From Alloascoidea africana (Eukaryota > Ascomycota > Alloascoideomycetes > Alloascoideales > Alloascoideaceae): 64,000 nt of DNA. The stretch is from assembly GCA_030581615.1 (NCBI GenBank), contig JAKTTT010000071.1:1-64000 (forward strand), read 5' to 3'. Under the pieces are notes generated by a model, which was not told where the DNA came from, made no database searches, and was given only the letters and a program-made list of their open reading frames with translations. Positions 40,498 through 51,995 of the stretch are shown here, piece after piece (the stretch's first letter is position 1; each line of letters begins with the position of its first letter). The translations under genes were made by a program, and so were the position numbers.

Positions 40498-43034
40498 CTA
40501 AAATTCAAGGGTCATATTCTGAAACTGTGCTTTTAGATTCTCTTCATCTTTAAGTCGTCGAAGTCTCTCCGTTTCCTCTATGCCTCCAGATTTCTTCAAC
40601 TTTTTAGCTCCAACAAAGGCTCCGAGCTCTTCCTCAAACTCGTCAATTCTAGTATCCAATTCTTTTTTCCTTAGCCTTTCAGCACGCTCAATAGCCTCTA
40701 CTCTACTTTGATGATCCGGTGTTAAAGACGAAAGCTGGATCATGAGCGCGTTCTTAACGTCAGAGACATCCTCGTCAGGCGATAACAGTGGCATCATGAC
40801 AGGCTGTTTGGGCTTTGAAACTTGGAATTGATCGCAACACTGTTGGACCAAACCAAACGTTTCAAGCGCTTTTTCGAGATCATCCGTCAAATCTCGAACA
40901 AGATCTTCCTGGAGATTGAAAAACTGCTGCTCATCACAAACAGTATCAAGTTCTTTCTCCCATACTTTCTTCCAGGAAGGCTTTGCCTTTACAATATAGT
41001 TACTCATTTTCTCAAGCTCCTCCTGTGCGTTCTTAATATCAACCTCTACCGCCGAAAGCTGCTTGGTATCCGGCCTGACGCCTCGCTGAGCAACGTCTTT
41101 GCGGAGCAACTCAATCGTATCCTGAATATCGTCCACTTTTGTGAGAAGCAAATCAGAATCCTTGGACAACTTTGAATGGCTGTTGTTAATGTAAATCCGA
41201 TCTGCAAATTTGTTCTGTGGGATATTATCGGGTTCTTTGAGATCTTGAAGTTTCTGTGATATGCCAGAGATGATGGATTTGTAGGTTGAGTAATGGTTGT
41301 TACTTATCTGCCTCATGACAGATAGTTCCCTAGCGAAAGCGTCTAAGCGTTCAATTCCATCTTTGTCATGTTTCAAAGAACGCGTAGGCTTCACTACACT
41401 ATCTTGTTTACTTGGTGTTTCCTTTGCTTGTGCCTCCTCCACTGGAACTTCTTTAGAGGGTTCGTTAACAGATATTACAGGAACAGACATAACTGTAGCT
41501 GCTGTTTCCTTCAACTTTTCTGGTAAATCTGTTTCCAATGTATCAATTTTAGACATGATCTTATCCTCCATTTCAGATATCTTTGTAACAAATGATGAAA
41601 ACTTGCTTTCGAGAGCTCTCATCTGCTTTGAGGCAGTTTCCTCTTCTTGAAGAATCAACAAACTTCTCTGCTGGAGGTTTCCAACTTCGTGTTCCTCAAG
41701 TTCGTACTTTACCCCAGATTGAGGGTCCATGACATAAATATCCGGGAAATTCTGATCAACTGGAGAATACGTAAATTTGTTTACAAATAACAGTTTGAGC
41801 GAAGCCAATGTCAATTCGTCGTTCTTAACCGTTACCTTTTTTACTTTAGACCCTAGTTGTAAAAACACCACAATCGAATCAGGCCTAGAAGCTACTGTTG
41901 CAACAGGAGGTGTCGTGGTAGGCGCGCTGACAGTCAAAGCAGCATTAGCCGCCGTTGGAATTGGAACAGACGGCGTGGGCAAAGGGTGTGGATCAGGACT
42001 AGGGGATAAGCTATCGGTAAAGCCCTTCCCATTCGGTAAAGCGAGATGTTCATCAGGACCATTTCTTAACGGAGGCCGTTGATCTGGATCTCTCAAGGAA
42101 GGAGAGGTATTGGTTAGTTTCGCATACTGATAAGCAGAGAACCTTCTTGACGCTCTTCGCTTAAGTGAATCACCATTTTGCAGTTGAGTCAGCGGGTCTT
42201 TTCTATTCTCAGAAGAAGGGCTCTGAGTCGTAGACCTTGGAGGTCTTGGAGCTTCCGGGGGATTTGTGTACGGTTGAGGAGGAGGAGGAGGAGGAGGCGG
42301 CGGCGGCGGCGGAGGGACCATTTTCTGAGAAGAAGCGCTATTGTGAGGTGATTCCTTGATGGGTATAGGGGCACTAATCTTGGGAGTGCGAGCCTTGGGG
42401 ACGCTTGACGGATCTCCATACTTGCGAGAGTGCTGGGTGCCTGAAGACGATACCGTGCTCACGGAAGATTGGGACTTGTGCGAACCAGCACCTGAGATAT
42501 CATCCTTCTTGGAGAGATTTCGAACGTTGGCCTGTTTCTTTTTCAGGTTCTGCAGCAGAGCGATGATTATTTCACGGATGCTGGGCAAGTACTTGTCGAG
42601 GTTTTCCTGACAGGGCACTTCACAAAGGGCCTCTTCCAACACAGTTCGCAAGGCCATCGGGACATCGCCCAGGTCACTAATCATCATTGTTAGATCTTGG
42701 TGGTGCAAAATGACATAAAAGAGTACGAACCTGACCTCCACGCCCGCGCTGGAGAACGCTCTACACGCCATCTTAAACTCATTGCCAAGGTAAACAAAGG
42801 CATCTGAAACGTCATTCTCTGTAAACTCTTGTCTAGCCCATCTTGTTAAACTTTCGAGTAGTCGTTTTGTAGCCAGAAGCAGATGGGTCACGCTGGACTC
42901 AATTGTGCTCATCTAAAGGCGGGATCCTGTGTCAGATAAATGCTATTTCAATCAATCATGTTTGGCATTCTTACAGTCTGGCTGGAGCTCGAGGAGGATC
43001 TCGAGCTCACTCGGACAGAATTGGGGGGAGACAT
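40498..43034 (-). CDS. BUD6: Actin-interacting polarity factor Bud6/Aip3, three exons
   Basis: Predicted 806 residues from exons 42975-43034, 42731-42912 and 40498-42676. Bud6 assists formins in actin-cable nucleation at polar sites. The first exon encodes an MSPPNSVRV...SSSQT start and joins MSTIESSVTHLLLATKRLLE, the conserved Aip3 N terminus, across a 62-nt intron (GTAAGA, TTTAG). The second intron (42677-42730) is 54 nt, a multiple of three and free of stops, so the frame reads through it. Removing it joins GVEV to SDLGDVP as in the family. The middle is Pro/Ser-rich with a polyproline run from GGA/GGC repeats, which could bind profilin. The C-terminal half is coiled coil (core Aip3 domain), ending LKDEENLKAQFQNM. 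Confidence 0.9.
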
Positions 43035-43453
43035 TGGGTAAGAATGTGCTGGATGGAGCGTGATAGAAGGAGAAGTGGCATTGGGAATCCACAATCGATG
43101 TCACCTGACCTTCTCAAATTTGGGTGCAAAATTGAAGGGACGCGAACTGCGAAAACCCAGGCAAATGAAAGGTGCTTTGGCGACTCGGACTTGGCTACAA
43201 TGATAATTGAAGGAGCTGGTTTCTTCTAAGAACGAAAACAAAACATTCATATTATGCGGCTATGCTTATTCCAGGACAAACACCACGCGAAATGTGTTCC
43301 AGGTGGCGTATGTAATAATACAAATCTATTAATGTTCCTTAAAAACTGAAGATGAGAGAGAAAAGAAGAGAAAAAAAAAATGACAAAAAAAATTAAAAAA
43401 AAATGGAGGCCAGAAGAAGAAGAACCACATAAGTAGATCATTAAAACGCGGAA

Positions 43454-44602
43454 TCATGTAGTCACGTCCAGTATAACACTTACATCGTCTACTTTCTCAG
43501 CAGCCAGATCTTTTAGAAACGGGATCAGATCGGTTAATTCACAATCGTGTAGATCAGAAAACCAACTCGATATCGGTATCGCATGCTGTGGGTGAAAGAT
43601 GTAGGAAGTAGGAGAGTTATCCAAAATGATAATGTCTTTGAGATCGCGTCCGAGCTGAGATAGGTTCTTGATAAAATTGCCCTGGTAGTTGTAACAGTTT
43701 TCTCTAAACAGTCGATGGTGTATTGAATTATGAACGTCAAGAACGTCAAGTAAGGGATCTCCATACCGGCTTACACTGGCAGTGAATACGACCACTTCAT
43801 AAAGTCCTCCAACAATCTTCATAAACTCGTCTACTCCAGGCCGTTTTATGACATAAACATCGTGCACTATTCCATCAATTTCCACGGGAATAACAAAGTC
43901 TGCCGTTCTCAGGTAACTGAAACTACTGTGCACTAATGTTTCGTCAAGATCCAGAACTAAACACTTTCTACCCGCCAAAGCTGGCCCTATTGGCGGTAGT
44001 AAAAAACCGGATGATTGGGTCACTTGGCTGGGTTGAATATCGGTAAATCCAAAGTTTTCGTCGTCTGCTGCCCCCAGTCCAGTTGGCGTGATATGATAAG
44101 GAGCACTTGGTAGATGGGTTGAATCAGTGTCTGATGGCGTCTGCATTGCATTTATTGTTCGTGTTTGAACCTCAGCATCTGCAACAGGCCCTTGTTCGGG
44201 TGCCATGTCAGTGTCAGAAGCGACATGATTCTGGATGATGGTGTTGTTAACGTGTGTGGTGGGGGATGTATTCGTTAGTGGCGTGTCACAGAGTTTCTCG
44301 TCGTCAGGAGTCGTCAGTGATGTTGCGGATTGATCAGTTAAATTGCTATTCTTTTCGGTGCTGGATTTAGAAGAGACTTCAAATCCTCCTTTGGCTTTAT
44401 GCTTCAGCCGGTTACTTTTGTTTATTTTTGTAACGTTTCGAATGCCCGTTACGCTTCGCCTTGACGGTGAATGTGATCGAGATTGGGAGTGGAGCATGTG
44501 AGCAGCATTATCTGAATGGATGGAGTTGGAGTCTGTATTCGGCGAGTAGCACAACACCAACGCTGCTATTCTCGACAGTATGGAATGCTTGCGGGTGGTC
44601 AT
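43454..44602 (-). CDS. Psr1/Psr2-type HAD phosphatase (NLI/FCP/SCP family)
   Basis: Predicted 382 residues. Psr1/Psr2 are plasma-membrane phosphatases of the sodium and general stress response. Seen: an N terminus with a hydrophobic stretch and one Cys (ALVLCYS), a Ser/Thr-rich linker, then the phosphatase domain from about residue 205. It has [14 protein letters not shown] (DxDxT), [72 protein letters not shown] and the terminal ILDV. Start 44602 is the first ATG; seven more codons upstream are open only from a GTG. The tandem N-terminal cysteines palmitoylated in yeast Psr1 are not present in this start, so a short upstream exon could be missing. Confidence 0.9.
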   Translation of the reverse strand: MTTRKHSILSRIAALVLCYSPNTDSNSIHSDNAAHMLHSQSRSHSPSRRSVTGIRNVTKINKSNRLKHKAKGGFEVSSKSSTEKNSNLTDQSATSLTTPDDEKLCDTPLTNTSPTTHVNNTIIQNHVASDTDMAPEQGPVADAEVQTRTINAMQTPSDTDSTHLPSAPYHITPTGLGAADDENFGFTDIQPSQVTQSSGFLLPPIGPALAGRKCLVLDLDETLVHSSFSYLRTADFVIPVEIDGIVHDVYVIKRPGVDEFMKIVGGLYEVVVFTASVSRYGDPLLDVLDVHNSIHHRLFRENCYNYQGNFIKNLSQLGRDLKDIIILDNSPTSYIFHPQHAIPISSWFSDLHDCELTDLIPFLKDLAAEKVDDVSVILDVTT

Positions 44603-44853
44603 TTTGCAACACGGTGCTGGCACTAGCTTGGTGAACTGAAACTGCCTTGAAGAGGAGGTTGGGTGTACGGGTGTTTCACTGCAACCGCCTGCTCGTTTAA
44701 GGGAAATCTCTATATAGCGTAAGAAAGAGTCGAAAAGGCTAAAACGTAGACCTCTATTATCTATAGTACTAGGAACTCATGAACTCAATCAATATTACAT
44801 AAAACAAAAAATAAACATAGATTTATCTTTTTTTAGTGTGTGGCTTCGAGGAT

Positions 44854-46338
44854 TTAGTCCTCCTGGGCCTTCACCCCCACAGAGCCTCCCTTGGCGATTC
44901 TGTTAGCCGTCAACGCAGCGACCACCGCGGCCCCAACGCCTGAGCCATCTTCAGCTGGCACGATCTTAATAGGGTGATCTCTCAATGGCAGGTTCCAATC
45001 GAAGATCTCGTCGAGCCCGCGTGCGGCTCTTTCTTTGAACTTCGGGTACTTGTTGAACACCGAACCATCAGCGGCTGCGTTGCCCTTCTTCAGGTTCACT
45101 TTTTTGGCTAGAGCGGCTACTCCACAGACGGACAGCCTTGCGGCCCTGGTACCAATCAGCTCTGCCAAGCGCCTAACAAGGCGTCGCTCGGGATCGGTGG
45201 TGCTGACCCCCAGAACATGTAGAAACAGGTCCTCCACATCATTAAGGTTCTCGAAAGGGTCATCCTCGATGGCCGCGAGGAAAGAGGCATCGAGCTTGAA
45301 TGGGATCAACAGGTCTTTGATATCTTGGCCCACAAACAGGACACCCTGGTCGTGGAGGTCGACGAGAACCAGACGGCACACCTCGCCTAGGTAATAGCCG
45401 GATATCATCTTCTCAAATGACTGCTGCCCGGGTCTGGGAGAATCGGTATCGATCATCACGTCATACTTTGTTCGCGGTAGAATCTTATGCTCGTTATCGA
45501 AAGATCCGTATTCGCAGTTAATCACCATGGGACCATCGGCATCAATTGTATCGTCAAGCTTGCCCTCCAATTTTGGGACCTTCCCGGCAGTTTCCCAGTA
45601 AGCACCATTACATCCTGTCCCGAAAATGAGACCCATTTCTGCTTCTGGGTCTGTGTAACGGGAAGCTACCAAAGTGCCTGTGGTGTCATTGATTAAAGCA
45701 AAAACGCGAATAGGAACATCGGCTTCTTCTAGAGCTTCGTTGAGCATTGGCACAACATCTTCTCCTTCTACCCCGGGGATGTCAAAGCCCTTGGTCCAGC
45801 GCTGTAGATATCCTTCTGTAATTGCGTCCTGACTACAAGGGAAGGAAAAGGTAAAACCAAGAGCCAACTGTTTTGGCTCATCGTTCCCGTCCAGTTCTGC
45901 CACCTCAAGGAACACTCCTCTGTAAAAGCTTGCGACCGATTCAGCAATGAATTGGAACAGCTCATGTTTGTCATCTGTTGTTCTGATATAGGAAGGAATT
46001 CTGTACTTTGATTGTGAAACATCAAACTTCCCATTGCCTAGAAGTCGAACCAAAACCACTCTCAGATTGGTTCCGCCAAGGTCTATTGCAATATAGTCTC
46101 CCGTTTCCGAACCATCAGGGTAGTCCATGACCCAGGCTGGAATCATAGGAATGTTACCGCCTTCTTTAGAGAGCCCTTTTTCCAGTTCTGCCACAAAGTG
46201 CTCTGTGATCGCCTTTAGCTTTGCGCTGTCCACGGTGAAAAGCGCTTCCAGCTTTGCAATCTCAGTCAACAGGTTTACTGGCACTGCAGCCATGGAGCCC
46301 TTCCTTGCAGGAGGCTTTTTGGGACCGAGATGAACCAT
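44854..46338 (-). CDS. HXK2: Hexokinase, Hxk1/Hxk2 type
   Basis: Predicted 494 residues. It phosphorylates glucose and other hexoses at C6 with ATP, the first step of glycolysis. The N terminus MVHLGPKKPPARKGSM is nearly identical to yeast Hxk2, including the Lys/Met segment linked there to Mig1 binding and nuclear glucose signalling. Seen: AIDLGGTNLRVVLV (phosphate 1), the sugar-binding block LGFTFSFPCSQ and RWTKGFDI, INDTTGTLVA with the catalytic Asp, FGTGCNGAYWE, CEYGSFDNEH, and the C-terminal adenosine site PAEDGSGVGAAVVAAL. Length is typical of fungal hexokinase. A regulatory role in glucose repression is inferred from the conserved N terminus. The HXK1/HXK2 split is specific to Saccharomyces relatives. 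Confidence 0.95.
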   Translation of the reverse strand: MVHLGPKKPPARKGSMAAVPVNLLTEIAKLEALFTVDSAKLKAITEHFVAELEKGLSKEGGNIPMIPAWVMDYPDGSETGDYIAIDLGGTNLRVVLVRLLGNGKFDVSQSKYRIPSYIRTTDDKHELFQFIAESVASFYRGVFLEVAELDGNDEPKQLALGFTFSFPCSQDAITEGYLQRWTKGFDIPGVEGEDVVPMLNEALEEADVPIRVFALINDTTGTLVASRYTDPEAEMGLIFGTGCNGAYWETAGKVPKLEGKLDDTIDADGPMVINCEYGSFDNEHKILPRTKYDVMIDTDSPRPGQQSFEKMISGYYLGEVCRLVLVDLHDQGVLFVGQDIKDLLIPFKLDASFLAAIEDDPFENLNDVEDLFLHVLGVSTTDPERRLVRRLAELIGTRAARLSVCGVAALAKKVNLKKGNAAADGSVFNKYPKFKERAARGLDEIFDWNLPLRDHPIKIVPAEDGSGVGAAVVAALTANRIAKGGSVGVKAQED

Positions 46339-47202
46339 TTTTGTTTTTTAGTTGGGGTTTTGGATAAGGATTGATAGTTTTTATGTGCAAGAGCGAGTGA
46401 TTTTAAATGCGTTGGATTTTTCAAATAGCCCTTACTGATAGATCGACAATGCAGCCAAACTAGGTAGATTGTAAGGGGGGATTTTACAGAAAGGGAATAG
46501 GTCAAAGAGGCAGAAGAAAAGGGAAGAAGAAAGGAAAGGAAAAGAAAGCGCTGAAGAGTATTTATACAACAACGTCTGCGGCCATTATTGTTTGAGCCAT
46601 CGGTATTAAAATCACAGCTTAATATTTCGGCTTCTATTTTTGCAGATTTTGCAAAGAGTCACACAGCATTGGAACAAGAGAATTTGTACCAGCAGCAGAG
46701 GCAGCAGCAGACGACAGGTAGCGAATTCTGCCTCTGCTCCGCCCCATGTGCTGAAAGCGGATAGCCGTTAGAAAGACAGAGCTCCAATCTCATAGACAAG
46801 TTTAAGCCTGTCTGTTGTGATGGATGAGCATCACATCTCAATATTCCAACTTTTGTTCGAAAAACAAAGTGGATAGCTTGGCCTGTCTCGCGGATACCCA
46901 TAAACCTTTATCCGGAAGCCTCATCGAGAAGTGAAATGTGTGATGAATTTATTATTTTTAAAAAACAAGGCCTTCTGAATCAGAATTATGGAACTCGTGC
47001 CAAAATAAAAGAAACACAGCCAAATAGTAAATGCAATGATCAATATATACATACAAAAATGCTTCTATAAAAACACCAAGAACTATGCTGAACAAAATAA
47101 ACTAAAAGAAGAATTAGGACGAAGTTGTTGGATTCTCCGAGAGAAGCCAAGCGAGGAATAAATAAATGGTACAAGTGCAGAACTATTATAAACCACACGG
47201 TC
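46339..47202. other. Hexokinase upstream region and TPC1 3' spacer direction
   Basis: 864 bp without a supported gene. A TATTTATA element lies at 46559-46566, about 220 bp upstream of the hexokinase ATG on the minus strand. A purine-rich stretch follows at 46506-46550. The open frame at 46659-46901 (minus) has no recognisable domain. Confidence 0.5.
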
Positions 47203-48299
47203 TCAACCAGTATGTGAGAAGGGAATTTGATTACGAGACTTTTGGAGAAAACGTAGAGATGCTTCATAGGTCCAAATAGAAATAGCACTTGCAGGCGCAG
47301 ACTTAACAATAGCGACTGAAAATCCCTTGTATAGCCCTTTGACACCTTCATGGAGCAATATCTGTTTTGCACATTTCACAACACTGTTGGGATACTTGGG
47401 AATGTCTTGGACATATAGTTGGCGATACAAACCTTGGACCTGTAGTCTTCGCCTAACAACGTCTAACGGGAACACCATTCCTTTCCCGATCACAGTGGCC
47501 ACAAGACTAGAAACAGGTTCCGCAAACTTCCCCAGAGTCGCGCCTCCGTTCCTGTCCAGTAGTCTACGGATTGCTTCGTAACTTGTGAAGAAGATGCCCA
47601 TATAAGGAGTGATTGAGAGCACAGCTGGAGTGACTCCTTTGAAAAAACCTTGGATGCCCTCCTGGTGGTATACCATTGATATCGCTTGAGGAAGATTTTT
47701 GAATATTTTTTTGTCTCCATTTCCTTGCGCCGCGAATCGAGTTCTCAGTAGATCAAAAGGATATGTTGTTGCTGAACTTATCGATCCAGCACAAGCACCA
47801 GTTATAAACGTCTGCGTCGTCTCGGGTAGATGAATCCCCATAGTCTGTTGCATATTGTTAAGCGCTTGATTGGTATAGTTGTAAGTAGCGAATTGACAGG
47901 CCCCATATAACAAATACAGTATTTCAGCAGGGACGTTTCCCTTCCATAAAGCCTATAGATCCCAAGTTAGAAACCAAACATCCACAAGGATGACCAACGA
48001 GACAGTACTTTACCTTAATCCCCTCTTCTTTGAAGATCGTCCGCATAGACCTCCCTATGCCTGTGTATTTCTGGTTTATGACATCTATCTGGAGTTGTAG
48101 TCTTATCTTGACAGTGTCAAACGGAGCTGTGAGGAATCTGAATAAAAAATTAGCATGATGATGTATGGAACATTACGACTGGAGGGAAGTACCTTGCTAA
48201 AACGCCAGAGACGCTACCACTGATCACAGCATCGTAGCCGGAAACCACAGCGTCCCGGTGGAGATGATCCTCTGGGCTGTTACTGTTGTGCTGAGTCAT
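47203..48299 (-). CDS. TPC1: Mitochondrial thiamine pyrophosphate carrier Tpc1
   Basis: Predicted 326 residues from exons 48193-48299, 48014-48137 and 47203-47952; introns of 55 nt (GTACTT, GCTAAT, CAG) and 61 nt (GTAAAG, CTAAC, TAG). Mitochondrial carrier family protein that imports thiamine pyrophosphate across the inner membrane. The three carrier repeats are visible: SGSVSGVLAR-FLTAPFDTVKIRLQ (the first intron splits the Arg codon), ITGACAGSISSATTYPFDLLRTR, and LVATVIGKGMVFPLDVVRRRLQVQG. Each carries the P-x-[D/E]-x2-[K/R] signature. The order and substrate-contact region are typical of Tpc1, and length is close to yeast Tpc1. The in-frame upstream ATG at 48419 would add 40 residues with no family match. 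Confidence 0.9.
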
Positions 48300-48450
48300 G
48301 CTGGTAGTGGTGGTGAGGATGGTGCTGATGATGATGGGCGAGAAGAAGTTTTTCCTTGTCCGAGACCGCGCAGACGAGACAAGAAGATGCCGAGCTAATT
48401 TACCTGTGCACGAAAACACAACGTCCGAATGGTTCTTTCCTACTTTCTAT

Positions 48451-50571
48451 TTACATGTTACACGAGCCCATAGAATCTAGATTAGCAATAGGCACAATAG
48501 AAGGTCGCCCATGAGCACAAATAAACGGCAGTTGGCATGTTTCCAGCTGCTTGATCAGATACGAGCACTCCTCCAAAGTGAGCGGATCACCAAACATAAT
48601 AGCAGATCGGCATGCTTTGGAATTGATAGCGTTTATCAGAAAACCAGGCATACATGGAACTCGATGCCACCAGCTGTCATCAGTTGTCAATTTCTTGAAA
48701 GCCATAATTCGACCTTCCTCAAAATCGTATGCGTGCTGAGAGAGCCCGCTGCATAGAAAGTCCGAGTCTCTTCCAATCTTATCTCTCAGAATTGTTGGCA
48801 AATGCGTCACTTTAACAAAGTCCTCTTCCAGTTCGTAGTTAATCCCCCAGAGTTTGAGCTCAGGCTGGTACTTGTTCAACAGTCTTGTCATGTGTTTGGG
48901 AAAGCAAATGCTCAAAGGTGGTTCCAAATGATGCCCTATATCGGCACCTTCACGTCCACAAAGAATGCCATCGGCATTTGAAATATGTTGTTTCAATAGG
49001 CCCTCAACACGAATTCGCTCATCGCAAGCGTGCTGGTCAACCATTAGCACTGTGTCGTTACTAACTATCATTATAAATTTTTTATCAACTTGGCCAATGA
49101 CTCTACAGGAACAAAGTTGGTCTCTTGTTATTTGGACATCAGTTGGTTTCGAAAGATCAGTGAAAAAAGGAGAAACTGCCATAGCACTATCATTTTCGTT
49201 TCTCTTTGAAAAAGCAACAGACCTGATTTGATAACGGGAGGGAATGCTATTTTCCGGTCTTTGATATAATGATGAGGCCGGTTCTGAGCCTTTTCCCGGA
49301 TCAAAGGTCATTCTCCCACGAAGCTCCTTTTCATCCAATCTCCCCATTCGGGATTTTGATCCTACAATAAGGGCATCTGTTTTCTGAATTTTGGTTCCCC
49401 TTACTGATTCCGTAATCGGGTTTCCCATACTACAGCATCGTTTGCATGAATCTCCTTGATTCGCATACCCATGAGTTCCGAGAAAAGAATTGACCAATTT
49501 GACCACTACTTTTCGAATGCTATACTCAAATTCGCTCTGATAAGCAGCCTTTGAAGGATGTTGAAGAAGATCCGATTCTGAAGATGGGGATGAAACATGA
49601 AAGATAAACCCGGGATGAACACTAAACGCTTTCCCCACACTAGTGACTTTCTTAATACTCTCATCGCGAGCGCTTAATCCAGGAGAGAAAAAATCCGAAT
49701 TTACAAAAATCTGATCAATCTCTTTCAAAAGGCTCCCCAGATATTGTCTCCTGTTTAGAAACAGATATTGGAATTTGGTGGTCTGGAATGGCTCTAGAAA
49801 AATCGCACCTTTAACCTCGATTTTAGAATACCTGGCAGACACTTCTTCATGCTTTGCTTTTAAATCAAGTCCATAGAATTGACTGAGCGCCAAAAGATTA
49901 CGGTTCAGTCCAATAGGTCCATAAATCTTGAAATCCTTAGCCTTTTTGAAGTCGCCATTGTAGAGGACAGCCTTGATATCGACACTGCTAACTACAGATA
50001 TCTGAAATAGCAGATCTTTGAGCTCATTCAAAAGCTTCCCATTGTCTCTATCTTTTTCAATCTGAATCCTTCGTACTGGCGTGTTTCCAAAGATATTGAT
50101 TACTTTAACCGTCGTGCCATGTCCTTGTAAACAATTCGGAGAGTTTCTCGGTATAATTGTAGGCTTTTCTGTTATCTTATTTCCAAAATCGATCCGCGAG
50201 CTATAAGTGCCGTTGTAATTGAGTCTGCGGCTTGTCGCCACCAAGTGGGAAATCGATCCTATAGAATGAACCGCTTCGCCTCTGAAGCCAAGCGTGCGAA
50301 TAGAAGAAAAGTCTGTAACGCAGCTAATCTTCGAGGAATGGAAAGCATTTCCAAGCATCTCCAGATCGGTGGGAGTCATCCCCGCTCCATTGTCAGCAAC
50401 AGTAACATGAAGAGCTTCCAAGTTCACTGATATCGTTATGGATGTGCTATGGGCGTCTATGGAGTTATGAGCCAGCTCACGAACAACGTCTGTCACAGAG
50501 GTGATGTGTGTCTGAGAGCGTATCAGAGACTGTAGTTTGGGGTCCAGAAGCGTTATGGAACGGTGAGCCAT
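48451..50571 (-). CDS. MLH3: MutL homologue Mlh3
   Basis: Predicted 706 residues, no intron. With Mlh1 it forms MutL-gamma, an endonuclease for meiotic crossover resolution and some mismatch repair. Seen: the N-terminal GHKL ATPase with ELAHNSIDAHS (ATP-binding Asn), ADNGAGM, TLGFRGEAVHSIGS and GHGTTVKVINIFGNTPVR. A variable linker follows, then a C-terminal domain with the metal-binding motif DQHACDERIRVE (DQHAx2Ex4E pattern), CRSAIMFGDPLT and CAHGRPS. The complete endonuclease motif and the short length separate it from Mlh1 and favour Mlh3 over Pms1; Pms1 remains a weaker alternative. It is divergent from SHB17. Confidence 0.88.
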   Translation of the reverse strand: MAHRSITLLDPKLQSLIRSQTHITSVTDVVRELAHNSIDAHSTSITISVNLEALHVTVADNGAGMTPTDLEMLGNAFHSSKISCVTDFSSIRTLGFRGEAVHSIGSISHLVATSRRLNYNGTYSSRIDFGNKITEKPTIIPRNSPNCLQGHGTTVKVINIFGNTPVRRIQIEKDRDNGKLLNELKDLLFQISVVSSVDIKAVLYNGDFKKAKDFKIYGPIGLNRNLLALSQFYGLDLKAKHEEVSARYSKIEVKGAIFLEPFQTTKFQYLFLNRRQYLGSLLKEIDQIFVNSDFFSPGLSARDESIKKVTSVGKAFSVHPGFIFHVSSPSSESDLLQHPSKAAYQSEFEYSIRKVVVKLVNSFLGTHGYANQGDSCKRCCSMGNPITESVRGTKIQKTDALIVGSKSRMGRLDEKELRGRMTFDPGKGSEPASSLYQRPENSIPSRYQIRSVAFSKRNENDSAMAVSPFFTDLSKPTDVQITRDQLCSCRVIGQVDKKFIMIVSNDTVLMVDQHACDERIRVEGLLKQHISNADGILCGREGADIGHHLEPPLSICFPKHMTRLLNKYQPELKLWGINYELEEDFVKVTHLPTILRDKIGRDSDFLCSGLSQHAYDFEEGRIMAFKKLTTDDSWWHRVPCMPGFLINAINSKACRSAIMFGDPLTLEECSYLIKQLETCQLPFICAHGRPSIVPIANLDSMGSCNM

Positions 50572-51138
50572 GTCACATCGTCGTTGTGGATGTTTGTTCT
50601 TTTGTCGTCAGTTTTGATGATGGAGCTTGTGAGATGTGTGTGGGGGTAAGGTTTGAAGAGCCCACAAACTGAGCGAACGAAATGAAATGCCACTGGGCTG
50701 ACTGACATCAATTCCAGTATCAGATTTTGTTAGTCGACATAGAACTAACCTGCTTGTCTTTTGTATTGAAGTGGAAGCTCGAGTCTTTCCAGTGAGGTCG
50801 ATTTCTCCTGGCTATTCAAAATAGGGTTTCTGAAAATTGAAATGACACAAAGTACATGCTCCATTTTTTGTGTAAAATGTGACAATTGGCACTCTTTGAG
50901 TTAGTCCGGTGGCATTGAACTACTGGGAAAACCTTTTGTTTCCAGATGAGGCTTTTCGCATCATCCTTGAGAGACTAGCTCAATTAATAGCCCCAGCAAA
51001 CTCAGAATAAGCTTTCCAGTAATACATTGACGCCTAGGCCTGTGCATTTATGGTCTAAAGTCAAAGTCACGGCCGTGGTTATTAAAACCTGTTCTCTTCT
51101 TCTCCACATATTCTGCTAACTGGACAGTAGAAGAGATA
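50572..51138. other. MLH3-SHB17 divergent promoter
   Basis: 567 bp shared upstream region; no repeat, gene or clear TATA element seen. Confidence 0.5.
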
Positions 51139-51950
51139 ATGAGTGAAACTGTCAAAACAGCTCCCACTCCGCGTGTGATATTTGCAAGGCACGGGTATGT
51201 GTTGCAATTTCAAAGAATCAATTGCTCGAAGTATCAATGACCTAATTCTTGTATAGCGAAACTGAATGGTCAAAATGTGGAAAGCACACCTCGATAACTG
51301 ATCTGAGCTTGACAGAAAACGGCAAAAAAAGGATACACGCAACTGGAAGAGCGCTTGTTGGGAACGACCGTTTGATCGTTCCAAACTATCTTGATCACAT
51401 CTTTGTTTCTCCCCGGCTAAGGGCTCAACAGACATTAAAGCTGCTGATTAATGCTCATCACCACAAGGACTATCAATTGGCAGAAGCCGACGAGTCACAG
51501 CTTTTCCGGGAGCTCGAAAACGTACCAATCACAACAACAGATTTGATTCGGGAATGGGATTATGGCGAGTACGAGGGTCTCACTTCCACCGAAATAAGAA
51601 AAGAAAGGCTTGAACAAGGTCTCGATACCCCAGGCAGGTCCTGGAATATATGGCGAGATGGATGTAAAGGTGGAGAAAACGCACAAGACGTTACGAAAAG
51701 GCTGGATGAGTTGATTGCAAAAATCAAGAGTATCCATCGAGAGAAAATGTCCAAGAATGAACCCAGCGACATTCTAGTGGTTGCCCATGGTCATATTCTA
51801 AGAGCATTGACCCAGAGATGGGTTGGAGGAGACGTTTCGAACAGTTTGGCATTCATTCTAGAAGCGGGCGGTATTGGCGTGTTGAGCTACGAACACCACA
51901 ATGTAGAAGAGCCAGCAATTCTTCTTGGAGGTGCATTCATAGTACAATAG
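51139..51950 (+). CDS. SHB17: Sedoheptulose-1,7-bisphosphatase Shb17, two exons
   Basis: Predicted 249 residues. Histidine phosphatase that makes sedoheptulose-7-phosphate for non-oxidative ribose synthesis. Exon 1 is 51139-51194 and exon 2 is 51257-51950. The 62-nt intron (GTATGT, CTAAT, TAG) splits the Gly codon of the active-site block, which reads VIFARHG-ETEWS after splicing. Other motifs: LSLTENGKKRI, FVSPRLRAQQTL, REWDYGEYEGLTS, and VVAHGHILRAL with the second catalytic His. Length and motifs match Shb17; a different phosphoglycerate-mutase-like phosphatase is possible but less likely. It converges with MAM3, with 46 bp between stops. Confidence 0.9.
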
Positions 51951-51995
51951 ATTGTATGACAATGATAGAATTACTACTTTAAAAATATGTCATAA

